Shown: positions 9,068 to 17,797, counted from the first letter of the stretch. The stretch: DNA of 64,000 nucleotides from Dyella acidisoli (GCF_030160295.1 NZ_BSOB01000061.1:186664-250663), one strand, 5' to 3'. Translations and numbers: made by a program. Notes: generated by a model from the letters alone, not told the origin.

Positions 9068-9088
9068 TTCGGAACTTATCGTTCCTAA
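9068..9088. promoter_or_regulatory. Candidate LysR operator between azoR and lysR
   Basis: Inverted repeat GGAAC-N5-GTTCC (9071-9085), extended to TTCGGAAC/GTTCCTAA with one mismatch, lies 13-33 bases before the lysR start. It sits between divergent genes, as expected for an autoregulated LysR site. A TTCGAA palindrome near 9038 may be a second half-site region. Confidence 0.5.
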
Positions 9089-9100
9089 AAGGAAACAGCG

Positions 9101-10090
9101 ATGAACGCCTTGCCAGGGGCCATGCAAGACCTGAACGACCTGTACTTCTTTGCGTCCGTGGTGGAATACGGAGGGTTTTCGGCGGCCGGGCGTTCTTTGG
9201 GGGTGCCTAAGTCGAGACTGAGCAAGCGAATCGCCCAGCTGGAAGACCGGCTTGGTGTGCGGCTGCTGCAGCGTACGACACGACGCTTTGTGGTTACCGA
9301 GGTGGGTGAGCGTTTCTACGGTCATTGCCGCGCCGTGCTGGAAGAGGCGCGTGCCGCGCAGGAAGCTGTGGACGAACTGCGTGCCGAACCGCGTGGCGTT
9401 GTGCGGCTTAGTTGTCCCATTTCGATTGCTCAAACGGTGCTTGCTTACATCCTGCCGGAGTTCATGGCGAAGTACCCGAAGTTGCAAGTGCGGGTGCTCT
9501 CGAACAATCGACGCGTCGACCTTATCGGCGAGGGCTACGACTTGGCTATTCGCGTGCGCACCAAGCTCGATACGGATTCCAACATGATCATCCGCAGCTT
9601 TGGTCAGGCGCGCATCTTTCCGGTGGCAAGCCCAAGCCTGCTCAAAACGTATGGCCATCCCAAACATCCCGAAGACCTCGCGCGCCTACCGGCTTTGTCG
9701 ATGCAAGAACACGAGGGTTCACAGATCTGGGAGTTAATCGACGCACAGGGCGAGCGTGTCAGCGTAGAAGTGCAGGCGCGCGTCATCACCGGCGATTTCG
9801 CGGTGTTGCTGGAAGCTGCGCGCGCCGGCATCGGTGTTGCCTTGTTGCCGGAGACGGTGTGCGCGCCGGCCATCGCTAACGGTGAGCTGGAGATTCTGTT
9901 GCCGGAGTGGAGTGCACCGCAAGGCATCATGCATTTCGTTTATCCCAGTCGTCGCGGCATGATGCCGGGTGTGCGTGCGCTGGTGGATTTTCTGGCGGAG
10001 CGCTTGCCGGAAGCTGCCCGCATCAGCCACGAGAAATGCACGCGCCGCCCGCTCCGTGACTTGGAGTCACCCGGCGAGCCTTCCGCCTGA
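9101..10090 (+). CDS. LysR family transcriptional regulator
   Basis: 329 residues. The N-terminal winged helix-turn-helix spans about residues 9-67 (DLNDLYFFASVVEYGGFSAA, then LGVPKSRLSKRIAQLEDRLG). The periplasmic-binding-like effector domain begins about residue 95 (RGVVRLSCPI). The helix-turn-helix and effector pattern match the subgroup that regulates quinone-responsive azoreductase or oxidoreductase genes next door. An AGGAAA site precedes the ATG. The C-terminus has a roughly 25-residue basic, probably disordered tail beyond the usual end. The ligand is unknown; a quinone or electrophile is an inference from azoR. Confidence 0.93.
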   Translation: MNALPGAMQDLNDLYFFASVVEYGGFSAAGRSLGVPKSRLSKRIAQLEDRLGVRLLQRTTRRFVVTEVGERFYGHCRAVLEEARAAQEAVDELRAEPRGVVRLSCPISIAQTVLAYILPEFMAKYPKLQVRVLSNNRRVDLIGEGYDLAIRVRTKLDTDSNMIIRSFGQARIFPVASPSLLKTYGHPKHPEDLARLPALSMQEHEGSQIWELIDAQGERVSVEVQARVITGDFAVLLEAARAGIGVALLPETVCAPAIANGELEILLPEWSAPQGIMHFVYPSRRGMMPGVRALVDFLAERLPEAARISHEKCTRRPLRDLESPGEPSA

Positions 10091-10131
10091 CCCGTGCTAG
10101 TCTTTGCGTTTAGCCATCCATACTGCTGCCC

Positions 10132-11277
10132 ATGACCGTCGAAACTAAGCTTCCGAAAGTAGGCACCACCATTTTCAGCGTGATGAGTCATCTGGCCGTG
10201 CAACACAAGGCCGTGAATCTTGGCCAAGGTTTTCCAGATTTCGAACCGCCGCAGGCGTTGCAGGACGCACTGAGCCATGCCATGGGGAAAGGACTCAACC
10301 AATACGCACCGGGCATCGGCACGCCTGCGCTGCGTGAGCAGATCGCGCTGAAGACTGAGCGGCTTTATGGACATAAGCTAAGTCCGGATACCGATATCAC
10401 CGTCACTTCTGGCGCGACGGAAGCATTGTTCGCAGCCATCGCGGCGGTGGTGCGTGCGGGTGATGAAGTGATCGTGTTCGATCCTGCCTACGATTCGTAT
10501 GAGCCGGCGATCGATCTGCAAGGCGCGCGCGCAGTGCATATTCCGCTCACCGTGCCGAGTTTTTCAGTCGACTGGCAGCGTGTGCGCGATGCGATCACGC
10601 CGCGCACACGCATGATTCTGATCAACAGCCCGCACAATCCTTCCGGCGCCGTGCTGTCTGCGCAGGATCTCGACGAACTGGCAGCGATCGTGCGCGACAC
10701 GCAAATCATCGTGCTGTCGGACGAGGTTTACGAGCACATCGTTTACGACGGCGCCGCACATCAGAGCGTGCTGCGCCATCCGGAACTGGCGGCGCGCAGC
10801 ATCGTGGTATCCAGCTTTGGCAAGACATATCACTGCACTGGATGGAAAGTCGGTTACGCGGTGGCGCCGACGAAGCTCTCAGCGGAATTCCGCAAGGTGC
10901 ACCAGTACCTCACCTTCTGCACGTTCCATCCTGCACAGGTGGCGTTTGCCGAGTTCCTGGCGAGCACGCCGGAGCATTATCTGGAGTTGCCAGCGTTCTA
11001 TCAGGCCAAGCGCGATCGCTTCCGCAAGCTGCTGGCGCCATCGCGCCTGAAGCTGCTGGATGTGCCTGGCGGCTATTTCCAACTGGTCGACTACTCAGCC
11101 ATTCGCAACCAGGACGACGTGGCGTTTTGCGAGTGGTTGGTGAAAGAGGGTGGTGTGGCGGCCATTCCGTTGACGCCGTTTTACGAAAAGGCGCCGGGTA
11201 CACATCTGGTGCGACTGTGCTTCGCTAAAAGCGACGCCACCATGGAAGCTGCGGCGGAGCGTTTATGCAAACTCTGA
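10132..11277 (+). CDS. PLP-dependent aminotransferase, methionine/glutamine type (YbdL-like)
   Basis: 381 residues of fold-type I class I/II aminotransferase. Motifs are NLGQGFPDFEPP at the N-terminus, YAPGIGTPALREQIA, the NSPHNPSGAVL loop and the Schiff-base lysine K231 in SSFGKTYHCTGWK. The N-terminal GQGFPDF and Y-H-C-T-G-W-K signatures are those of E. coli YbdL (methionine aminotransferase) and the kynurenine aminotransferase/glutamine transaminase K group. The next gene, an omega-amidase, overlaps by 13 bases. Together they fit transamination of ketomethiobutyrate with glutamine, where the amidase removes alpha-ketoglutaramate. Confidence 0.9.
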   Translation: MTVETKLPKVGTTIFSVMSHLAVQHKAVNLGQGFPDFEPPQALQDALSHAMGKGLNQYAPGIGTPALREQIALKTERLYGHKLSPDTDITVTSGATEALFAAIAAVVRAGDEVIVFDPAYDSYEPAIDLQGARAVHIPLTVPSFSVDWQRVRDAITPRTRMILINSPHNPSGAVLSAQDLDELAAIVRDTQIIVLSDEVYEHIVYDGAAHQSVLRHPELAARSIVVSSFGKTYHCTGWKVGYAVAPTKLSAEFRKVHQYLTFCTFHPAQVAFAEFLASTPEHYLELPAFYQAKRDRFRKLLAPSRLKLLDVPGGYFQLVDYSAIRNQDDVAFCEWLVKEGGVAAIPLTPFYEKAPGTHLVRLCFAKSDATMEAAAERLCKL

Positions 11278-12068
11278 ACGTAACCCTCGTGCAGGGTGCT
11301 ACGCGCTGGCACGATGCACCTGCCAACCGCGAGTACTACGGTGCGCTGGCGCGTCGCGTGGCAGGGAAGAGCGATCTCGTCGTACTGCCGGAAACGCTGC
11401 TTTCCGGCTTCAGCAACGACACGCGAGCCAGTGCGGAAGACATGGATGGCGAAGGTGTGGCGTGGATGCGCGCACTGGCGAGCGAAGTAAACGCCGTCGT
11501 TACTGGCAGCTTGGCCATTCGCGAAGGTGACAAGGTCTACAACCGACTAATCTGGGCGCGCCCGGACGGGACGTATGAGCAGTACGATAAGCGCCACCTG
11601 TTTCGCATGGCCGGTGAGCACACGCGCTATGGTGGCGGTTCGCAGCGCCTCATCGTTGAACTCAAAGGTTGGCGGATTTTGCCGCAGGTCTGCTACGACC
11701 TGCGTTTCCCAGTGTGGCTGCGCAACCACCGGCTGGAATCGGCAGCTGGCGGCATGGATTACGACTTGGCGTTGTTCGTGGCCAATTGGCCCGCACCGAG
11801 GCGGCAGCCGTGGCGCACGCTGTTGCGGGCGCGAGCCATTGAAAACCTCGCCTATGTGATCGGTGTGAATCGCGTGGGTGTGGATGGCAACGATCTGCCC
11901 TACGCGGGCGATAGTGCGGTAATCGATCCTGTGGGCGAGCCGCTGGTCGAGCTCGGTACGCAGGAGCAAGTGGTTACGGTGGCAATCGATCCCGCACCCT
12001 TGCTGCAGCATCGCGAGCGCTTTCCAGCCTGGATGGATGCTGACGAGTTCACGCTCAACGTGGAGTGA
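11265..12068 (+). CDS. Carbon-nitrogen hydrolase, probable omega-amidase (YafV-like)
   Basis: 267 residues of the nitrilase superfamily. The catalytic triad is visible as E43 (VVLPETLLSGF), K109 (YDKRHLF) and C143 (QVCYDLRFP). The D-L-R-F-P after the cysteine and R-A-R-A-I-E-N marks the YafV/Nit2 omega-amidase branch, which hydrolyses alpha-ketoglutaramate to alpha-ketoglutarate and ammonia. Its start lies inside the 3' end of the aminotransferase gene, so the two are coupled. The role is inferred from motif and pairing; related amidases for other short-chain amides cannot be excluded. Confidence 0.88.
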   Translation: MQTLNVTLVQGATRWHDAPANREYYGALARRVAGKSDLVVLPETLLSGFSNDTRASAEDMDGEGVAWMRALASEVNAVVTGSLAIREGDKVYNRLIWARPDGTYEQYDKRHLFRMAGEHTRYGGGSQRLIVELKGWRILPQVCYDLRFPVWLRNHRLESAAGGMDYDLALFVANWPAPRRQPWRTLLRARAIENLAYVIGVNRVGVDGNDLPYAGDSAVIDPVGEPLVELGTQEQVVTVAIDPAPLLQHRERFPAWMDADEFTLNVE

Positions 12069-12141
12069 GTGGCGTTATCGGGAAGTGGTGCGAGGTGTCC
12101 GGCACATGAACACTGTGCTTCAAAAAAACTTCACAAAAGTA

Positions 12142-12170
12142 TTGACGACCGCATCGTCTACCTGAATAAT
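12142..12170 (+). promoter_or_regulatory. Promoter of the tRNA operon
   Basis: -35 TTGACG (12142-12147) and -10 AATAAT (12165-12170) are 17 bases apart. They lie about 73 bases upstream of the first tRNA, and nothing else starts here. Confidence 0.65.
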
Positions 12171-12242
12171 TCCGCTTCTTGCTTCGGCGCATTCCGAATT
12201 TCGGGCAGTGACCAAGGTGAAGAAGATTTAAGGTTTAGCCAC

Positions 12243-12319
12243 GCGCCCGTAGCTCAGTTGGATAGAGTACCAGGCTACGAACTTGGTGGTCGGGAGTTCG
12301 AATCTCTCCGGGCGCGCCA
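12243..12319 (+). tRNA. tRNA-Arg (ACG)
   Basis: 77 nt, CCA encoded. Acceptor GCGCCCG pairs with CGGGCGC. The anticodon arm CCAGG-CTACGAA-CTTGG places ACG at the anticodon; the first A is expected to become inosine. First gene of a five-tRNA operon. Confidence 0.97.
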
Positions 12320-12488
12320 TATTTACAAGACACGGTGTTGGTTTAAGTCGTGTCTTTGCAGGCAAAATATCGCTTGCAAAACCGGACGAAGAAGTCCGGC
12401 GTGTTCGATACGGATTGACGGGCCAGAGTGTCACCCGTAGCATTTCAAAGCTCAGGTTGCCAGATCCTGACCGGGTTTCGAAAAAAAA

Positions 12489-12565
12489 CGGGGTATAGCT
12501 CAGCCTGGTAGAGCGCCAGCTTTGGGAGCTGGATGTCGTGGGTTCGAATCCCTCTGCCCCGACCA
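12489..12565 (+). tRNA. tRNA-Pro (TGG)
   Basis: 77 nt, CCA encoded. Acceptor CGGGGTA/TGCCCCG has one G-U pair. The anticodon arm CCAGC-TTTGGGA-GCTGG gives TGG. Second tRNA of the operon. Confidence 0.97.
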
Positions 12566-12588
12566 GCAGGTGTTCTGCTTTTAGTCAA

Positions 12589-12665
12589 GCGCCTGTAGCT
12601 CAACCGGATAGAGCATCGGCCTTCTAAGCCGACGGTTGCAGGTTCGATTCCTGTCGGGCGCGCCA
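12589..12665 (+). tRNA. tRNA-Arg (TCT)
   Basis: 77 nt, CCA encoded. Acceptor GCGCCTG/CGGGCGC. The anticodon arm TCGGC-CTTCTAA-GCCGA gives TCT, which reads the rare AGA/AGG codons. Confidence 0.97.
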
Positions 12666-12678
12666 GATTCGTGATTAC

Positions 12679-12756
12679 GGTGGGCGTAGCTCAGTTGGTT
12701 AGAGTACCGGATTGTGATTCCGGTTGTCGTGGGTTCGAGTCCCATCGTCCACCCCA
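12679..12756 (+). tRNA. tRNA-His (GTG)
   Basis: CCA encoded. Acceptor GTGGGCG/CGTCCAC, with the extra G at -1 (12679) facing the C discriminator, the histidine identity element. The anticodon arm CCGGA-TTGTGAT-TCCGG gives GTG. Confidence 0.97.
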
Positions 12757-12771
12757 ATTTCAAGTAGTTCT

Positions 12772-12847
<76 letters not shown>

Positions 12848-12855
12848 GCTAAACC

Positions 12856-12894
12856 AGGCACTTAGGGTTCTCCCTGAGTGCCTTTTTCTTTTTT
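12856..12894 (+). terminator. Terminator of the five-tRNA operon
   Basis: A 12-bp stem AGGCACTTAGGG/CCCTGAGTGCCT (one G-T pair, loop TTCT) is followed by TTTTTCTTTTTT. It starts nine bases after the CCA of tRNA-Lys. Confidence 0.9.
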
Positions 12895-13218
12895 ACGGCC
12901 TGGCATTTGCTGTTTGTTAGCCGGCTGTCTTCGACTTCGTGATACCCGATGCTTCAGTACGCCCAAGCGGCATCTATCTATTGGAGCTTGCGCGGCCGTC
13001 GCTCCGCTCGTGCTTCACGGGCTTGAACTCGGAGCCGTTAACGTTGCCGCCCCTGCTTCGTGCTCGTCTTTTGCTTAATCACCCAACTCGTATAGCGAAT
13101 TTAATCGCTTGGCCGGGAAGGGCGACGGGGAAGCTCCATTTATATGATAAATAGCCGGACATTCGACTGCGCGCATCTAGTGACGCGGGAAATGTGTGTG
13201 CTAACAGGAAGGGGTGTC
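12895..13218 (+). other. Gene-free spacer between tRNA operon and GH31 gene
   Basis: About 320 bases with no convincing reading frame or RNA. It presumably holds the promoter of the glycosidase gene. An AT-rich patch near 13137-13150 (ATTTATATGATAAATA) is the only obvious candidate region, and no clear -35/-10 pair was found. Confidence 0.4.
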
Positions 13219-15561
13219 GTGCGTCCGTCCAACATTGCATTGCTGAGCTTGGGCTTGTCTTTCGCCGCGGCCGTTACTGTCGCTAATGCGGCACCGATGG
13301 TCACGCTTGATCGGCACGGTACGTGGGTAAGCGTTGAGGCTTATGGTCCTAATGTCATCCATGTAACGATTGCCGCTGACAAGGCCGAAGCGCTGAAGGC
13401 ACCGGGCTACGGGATTCTCGCCGACCACGCCGATAATTCGGCTTTCCGTCAAACGAGTGATCAGAGCGGCGACACCTTTGCATCCTCAGCGTTGACCTTG
13501 CATGTCGACACAGCGCCGCTGCCGCACACGCCGGGCGTGACAGAGCGGTACTTTGCACCGAATCTGGCACCGGTTCGACTGCAGGTGAAGAACGCCAGGG
13601 GCGAAACGATCGTCAACATGACCGGTTGGGAAATGTCGCCGCATGAAGTGGCGGGTGAAGCCACCTATCAAGTTGGTGCTACTTTTTCAGCGCCTGCCGA
13701 TGAGCACTATTACGGCATGGGTCAGAATCAGGACAGCTTTGGCCCGCTCGATCTGCGCGGCCGTGTCATCGATTGCCAGCACTGGTATGACGCCCCAACA
13801 GGCGAAACAGTCTGCGTGCCCTTCATGGTGTCGTCGAAGGGTTACGGCATCATCTGGGACAATCCATCCGATACGCGTTTTGTGGCCGGCATCCGCGGTC
13901 GCACGAGTTTCCAATCAAAAGTGGGTGAGCGTGTCAGTTTCTTTGTCGTCACAGGCGACAAACCGGAAGAGATCTATTCGGCTTATGCGCGGGTGACTGG
14001 CAAGACGCCGATTCCGCCCAAGGCGGCCTTCGGTCTGATCCAGTCCAAGGCGCGCTATGACAGCCAGGCAGAAGTATTGCGTGTTGCGCGCACATATCGT
14101 GAAAAGCACTATCCGCTCGATGTGATGGTTGTCGACTGGTTCTATTGGACGCACATGGGCCAGCTGGATATCAATCCGGCCGAGTTTCCAGATCCCGATG
14201 GCATGAACAAACAGCTTCACGACATGGGCATGAAGTCGATCGTGTCGATCTGGCCGCGCTTTGAACGATCCGGGCGTTATTTCAAGGAGCTTGATGCCAA
14301 GGGTTACTTCCTGAAGGACAAGGACGGCAAAACAGTCGATGGCTTACCGTTCCGTTCGGACCGTGCAGGCGCTCTCATCGACTCGACCAATCCTGCGGCG
14401 CGCAAGTGGTATTGGGAGCATGCGCGCGACAACGTTCTCTCGCACGGCTTCGACTATCCATGGCTTGACGAGACCGAGCCGGATCTGGTGCCAGATGGAT
14501 ATTTCTATTCGATCGGCTCGGGTGACCGTTATCACAACGTTTTCCCGCTGTTGCACGTAGAAGGCGTCGCGCAGGGTATGCGCGCCTGGAAGCCTAGTAA
14601 GCGTGTGTTGATTCTTTCCCGTGCGGCTTATCTGGGATCGCAGCGCACGGGTGCGCTCTTTTGGTCATCAGATATCGATCCAACTTGGGAAGCTTTGCAA
14701 CGTCAGATTCCCACCGGCCTCAACATGACTGCATCCGGCATCGCCTATTGGGGCAATGACATCGGTGGTTGGCAATGGTTACCGCAGACGACCAGCGCCA
14801 CCAAGCCGCCGTTGCTTGATCCTTCTGATGCACGCGACACAGTGGGTCAGAACAACGATTATCCAGAACTGCTAACGCGCTGGTTCGAGTACGGCACCTT
14901 TCTGCCAACCCTGCGTTTGCATGGCGATCGCAAACACACGGAAATCTGGGCTTTCGGTCATCAAGCCGAGGCGATCATGGCGAAGTACGACGCGCTTCGT
15001 TATCGCCTGATCCCCTATATCTATAGCCGAGCCAAGACAACGTATGACACGGGTGCACCCTTCATGCGGCCGTTGTGGATGGATTTCCCGAACGATCCCA
15101 ACGTCGTCAATCTGGGTACGCAATACATGTTCGGTCCAGCCTTCCTGGTGGCGCCTGTCACCGAGCAAGGCCAGACGGAAAAGGATGTTTATCTGCCTGC
15201 AGGCAGCGACTGGTACAACTTCTGGACCAACGAAAAGCTGGCAGGTGGACGTTGGGTGAAAGTGGCTGCGCCCATCGATCAAATCCCTGTCTTCGTTCGT
15301 GCGGGCTCGATCGTGCCGCTGGGTTCAGACATTCAGTCGACCGCGTCGAAACAGTCGATTGCCGAGATTCGTGTCTATCCCGGCAAGGATGCCGACTTTG
15401 CGCTGTATGACGACGACGGCACGTCGTACGGCTATGAAGCGGGTAACAGCTCTACCACCCAACTGCACTGGAACGATGCATCCCGCGCATTGAGTGCGAC
15501 CGGCGGTGATGACGTGTTCGACAAGACGGTCCCGAAACTCGCCAAGGTGATTGGCAAGTAA
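13219..15561 (+). CDS. Secreted GH31 alpha-glycosidase (alpha-xylosidase-like)
   Basis: GTG start at 13219, chosen for the strong AGGAAGGGG site and because a signal peptide (SNIALLSLGLSFAAAVTVANA) follows at once; longer in-frame starts at 13144 and 13192 exist. 780 residues: an N-terminal beta domain with YYGMGQNQDSFG, a TIM barrel from about 275, then C-terminal beta domains including a DUF5110-like end (YDDDGTSYGYEAG). The GH31 nucleophile is D417 in WLDETEP and the acid/base is D485 in FWSSDIDPTW. It likely acts in the periplasm or outside on alpha-linked xylose or glucose in plant xyloglucan or related glycans. No transport or sugar-use genes accompany it. Confidence 0.88.
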   Translation: MRPSNIALLSLGLSFAAAVTVANAAPMVTLDRHGTWVSVEAYGPNVIHVTIAADKAEALKAPGYGILADHADNSAFRQTSDQSGDTFASSALTLHVDTAPLPHTPGVTERYFAPNLAPVRLQVKNARGETIVNMTGWEMSPHEVAGEATYQVGATFSAPADEHYYGMGQNQDSFGPLDLRGRVIDCQHWYDAPTGETVCVPFMVSSKGYGIIWDNPSDTRFVAGIRGRTSFQSKVGERVSFFVVTGDKPEEIYSAYARVTGKTPIPPKAAFGLIQSKARYDSQAEVLRVARTYREKHYPLDVMVVDWFYWTHMGQLDINPAEFPDPDGMNKQLHDMGMKSIVSIWPRFERSGRYFKELDAKGYFLKDKDGKTVDGLPFRSDRAGALIDSTNPAARKWYWEHARDNVLSHGFDYPWLDETEPDLVPDGYFYSIGSGDRYHNVFPLLHVEGVAQGMRAWKPSKRVLILSRAAYLGSQRTGALFWSSDIDPTWEALQRQIPTGLNMTASGIAYWGNDIGGWQWLPQTTSATKPPLLDPSDARDTVGQNNDYPELLTRWFEYGTFLPTLRLHGDRKHTEIWAFGHQAEAIMAKYDALRYRLIPYIYSRAKTTYDTGAPFMRPLWMDFPNDPNVVNLGTQYMFGPAFLVAPVTEQGQTEKDVYLPAGSDWYNFWTNEKLAGGRWVKVAAPIDQIPVFVRAGSIVPLGSDIQSTASKQSIAEIRVYPGKDADFALYDDDGTSYGYEAGNSSTTQLHWNDASRALSATGGDDVFDKTVPKLAKVIGK

Positions 15562-15688
15562 GGTCGGAGGGCCAGGCAAAGAGTGTCTGGCCTTCAAGAC
15601 CCCCTTGTTTCAAGCAACAATGGGGAGGGCAACGTGCAATCCGGATGCATGCGGCTATGGGACAAGAAACACGCTGCGTGTTGGCAGG

Positions 15689-15895
15689 TCAGATCAACAG
15701 CAGTAGCAGATGCTCGCGCAAATCTTGCCGCTGTACGAACATGAGGTCGCACCGGGGATAAGCGCCTTGCCAGTGCAAGGATCGGTCAAGGCGACTCGGT
15801 GGCAGCAGCACCTTCGATGTAAAGCGGATCCCTGGATTGCACAGGTCTTCTTCGCCACTCAGCCAACCCGAAACGACTTCACCCACCTGTTGCAT
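15689..15895 (-). CDS. Possible small protein, 68 aa
   Basis: Not recognised. The case for it is an AAGGAA site seven bases before the ATG at 15895 in a region otherwise free of genes. The product is mixed hydrophilic with a C-terminal run of leucines (REHLLLLLI) and two cysteines; there is no signal peptide. An overlapping plus-strand frame of similar size argues that chance is possible. Confidence 0.3.
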   Translation of the reverse strand: MQQVGEVVSGWLSGEEDLCNPGIRFTSKVLLPPSRLDRSLHWQGAYPRCDLMFVQRQDLREHLLLLLI

Positions 15896-16282
15896 AACTA
15901 TTTCCTTTTGCTACGCAAGAGTTAGAACAGAGAAGGCTGTGTATTACGGCAGCTACAGGTTCCCTCCGCTCCTAAGTCCGAGCCGCTTAGTTGCGTTGAA
16001 ACACATGGACACGCGGTTTGCCGACAGATTTACGCTCTTGCACGTGGGGCGTTGCGGGCATACCGCAGGTGCCATGCACCGCTGGCGATTCCAGTGTCAA
16101 TCGCCGGTTGTGCGGCGATTCGCCGTTTCCGCCCGAAAGACGGTGGTGGTTTTTGCGTCGCAGCAACGGGCGAAAGTAGGTGGCACGTGCTTGTGCTGGA
16201 CCTTCACCGAACCGTAAAATGCATCTCTTTGGCGCAAGGTAGCCATCGCCCCAGGTCGCGGCAGGGCAGGCATTCGACGGTC

Positions 16283-16312
16283 TTGAGTTGACCCAAGAAA
16301 GTCGTTGAGAAT
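16283..16312 (+). promoter_or_regulatory. Weak promoter candidate for tRNA-Leu
   Basis: -35 TTGAGT (16283-16288) and -10 GAGAAT (16307-16312), spacing 18, lie 25 bases before the tRNA. Both match consensus at four of six positions. Confidence 0.3.
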
Positions 16313-16336
16313 CCGCAGCTTAATCCGGCGAACGAT

Positions 16337-16421
16337 GCGAAAGTGGCGGAATTGGTAGACGCACTGGATTTAGGTTCCAGCGGGTAACCCCGTAAGGGTT
16401 CGAGTCCCTTCTTTCGCACCA
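16337..16421 (+). tRNA. tRNA-Leu (TAG)
   Basis: 85 nt with long variable arm (CGGGTAACCCCG region), CCA encoded. Acceptor GCGAAAG/CTTTCGC. The anticodon arm CTGGA-TTTAGGT-TCCAG gives TAG. It lies upstream of tig, as in many gammaproteobacteria. Confidence 0.97.
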
Positions 16422-16504
16422 TCGGACCTTGAGCTTTTCGTGCAGGCGGCTGGGGCCGCCTGTGGCGCTATCACGGGCCATTACAGGACATTCCAGGAGA
16501 CGTC

Positions 16505-17797
16505 ATGCAGTTTTCGGTTGAAAACGTCGGCAAGCTCGAGCGCAAGCTCACGGTTAAATTTCCGGCTGAGCGCTTCGAGTCGCAGGTCAGCGCGCGCATC
16601 GCTGAGATGAGCCGCACGGTTCGGCTGAAAGGCTTCCGCCCGGGCAAGGTGCCCGCCAATGTGATCCAGCAGCGCTTCGGCGCGCAAGTGCGTGGCGAAG
16701 TGCTCTCCGACTTGATCAGCAGCACGCTGCGCGAGGCGTTCGAGAAGGAAAACCTGCGCCCCGTTGCCAACCCGGCCATTAACACCACTGGCCAGCCGGA
16801 AAACGGCGAAATCGCCTATACGGCCACTTTCGAGGTGATGCCGGAATTCCCTGAAATCGACGTCGCTGCGCTGGAAATCGCTCGTCCGGTGGCCGAAGTC
16901 ACCGACGCCGATGTTGAGAAGATGATTGGTACGCTGCGTCAGCAGCGCCGCAGCTTCAATGAAGTCGAGCGTCCCTCCGCCGAGGGCGATTTCGTGATGT
17001 TCGAATACGCCGCCGTAACCGGTGACTACCGCTTCCCGGCCGAAGGCCTGGAGCGCGCCGGCAGCGTGTTGGGTTCAGGCACCCTGTTCAAGGCGCTGGA
17101 TGGCGCGCTCACTGGCCGCAAGGTGGGTGAGTCGTTCGAAGACGACATCGAATTCCCAGCCGATTTCCGTAACGAGCAGCTCGCTGGCAAGACGGCGAAA
17201 GTGAACTTCAGCATCGTGAAGGTGCAGGAGCCGAAGCTGCCGGAAGTGGATGCCGAGTTCATCAGCCTGTTCGGCATCGACGATGGCGACATGGATCACT
17301 TCCGCAAGGAGGTGCGCGCCAACCTGGAGCGTGAGCTTAAGGCTGCTCTGATGGGCCGCCTGAAGTCTCAGGTTGCCGAGAAGCTGGCCCAGGCACACAG
17401 CGAGCTCGAAGTGCCTAACCTGATGGTGCAGGGCGAAGCGCGCAACTTGGCGGCTTCAAGCGTGCCGCGTGGCCAGCAGCCTCCGCCGCAGTTGGTCGAC
17501 GCCGCTATGCCGGCCGCACGCTTGCGCGTCATCGCTGGTCTCCTCATGGGCGAAATCGCCCGCAAGAAAGAGCTGAAGCTGGATCGCACCCGCTTGGCCG
17601 AGCAACTCGCAGCTATCGCCTCAACTTACGAGGAGCCGGAGAAGGTCATTGAACTCTATAACGGCGATCCCCAGTTGATGTCAGGGTTGCAGAACCGCGT
17701 CATGGAAGATCAGGTAGCCGAGTGGGTGGCCGAACATGCCAAGACCACCGTGGATAACCTGAGCTTCGACGAAGTGATGCGCCCGGTCGGCGCCTGA
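16505..17797 (+). CDS. tig: Trigger factor
   Basis: 430 residues. The ribosome-binding N-domain carries GFRPGKVP near residues 43-50 (family motif G-F-R-x-G-x-x-P). The FKBP-type isomerase domain follows at about 150-245 (GDFVMFEYAAVTGD, then VGESFEDDIEFPADF), then the helical chaperone arms. It is the ribosome-associated chaperone for nascent chains. CAGGAG precedes the ATG. clpP, clpX and lon follow, the classic quality-control cluster. Confidence 0.97.
   Translation: MQFSVENVGKLERKLTVKFPAERFESQVSARIAEMSRTVRLKGFRPGKVPANVIQQRFGAQVRGEVLSDLISSTLREAFEKENLRPVANPAINTTGQPENGEIAYTATFEVMPEFPEIDVAALEIARPVAEVTDADVEKMIGTLRQQRRSFNEVERPSAEGDFVMFEYAAVTGDYRFPAEGLERAGSVLGSGTLFKALDGALTGRKVGESFEDDIEFPADFRNEQLAGKTAKVNFSIVKVQEPKLPEVDAEFISLFGIDDGDMDHFRKEVRANLERELKAALMGRLKSQVAEKLAQAHSELEVPNLMVQGEARNLAASSVPRGQQPPPQLVDAAMPAARLRVIAGLLMGEIARKKELKLDRTRLAEQLAAIASTYEEPEKVIELYNGDPQLMSGLQNRVMEDQVAEWVAEHAKTTVDNLSFDEVMRPVGA

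Larger units (their letters stand above)
15562..16336. other. 775-base intergenic region, mostly without genes
   Basis: After the GH31 stop there is a GGCCAG/CTGGCC hairpin (about 15571-15593) without a T tract. The rest holds one possible small minus-strand gene (15689-15895) and, at the end, a weak promoter for tRNA-Leu. GC-rich hairpins occur near 16100-16150. No other coding or RNA signal was recognised. Confidence 0.4.

Noticed and set aside
12228-12763. Minus-strand open frames of 60-71 residues over the tRNA cluster
   Set aside because: They are antisense readings of tRNA genes, with the familiar shadow phrases such as GLEPTT and ERFELPTTKF.
16204-16422. Minus-strand 72-residue frame over tRNA-Leu
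   Set aside because: Antisense of tRNA-Leu; the GLEPLRGYPLEPKSSAS phrase is the well-known tRNA shadow.
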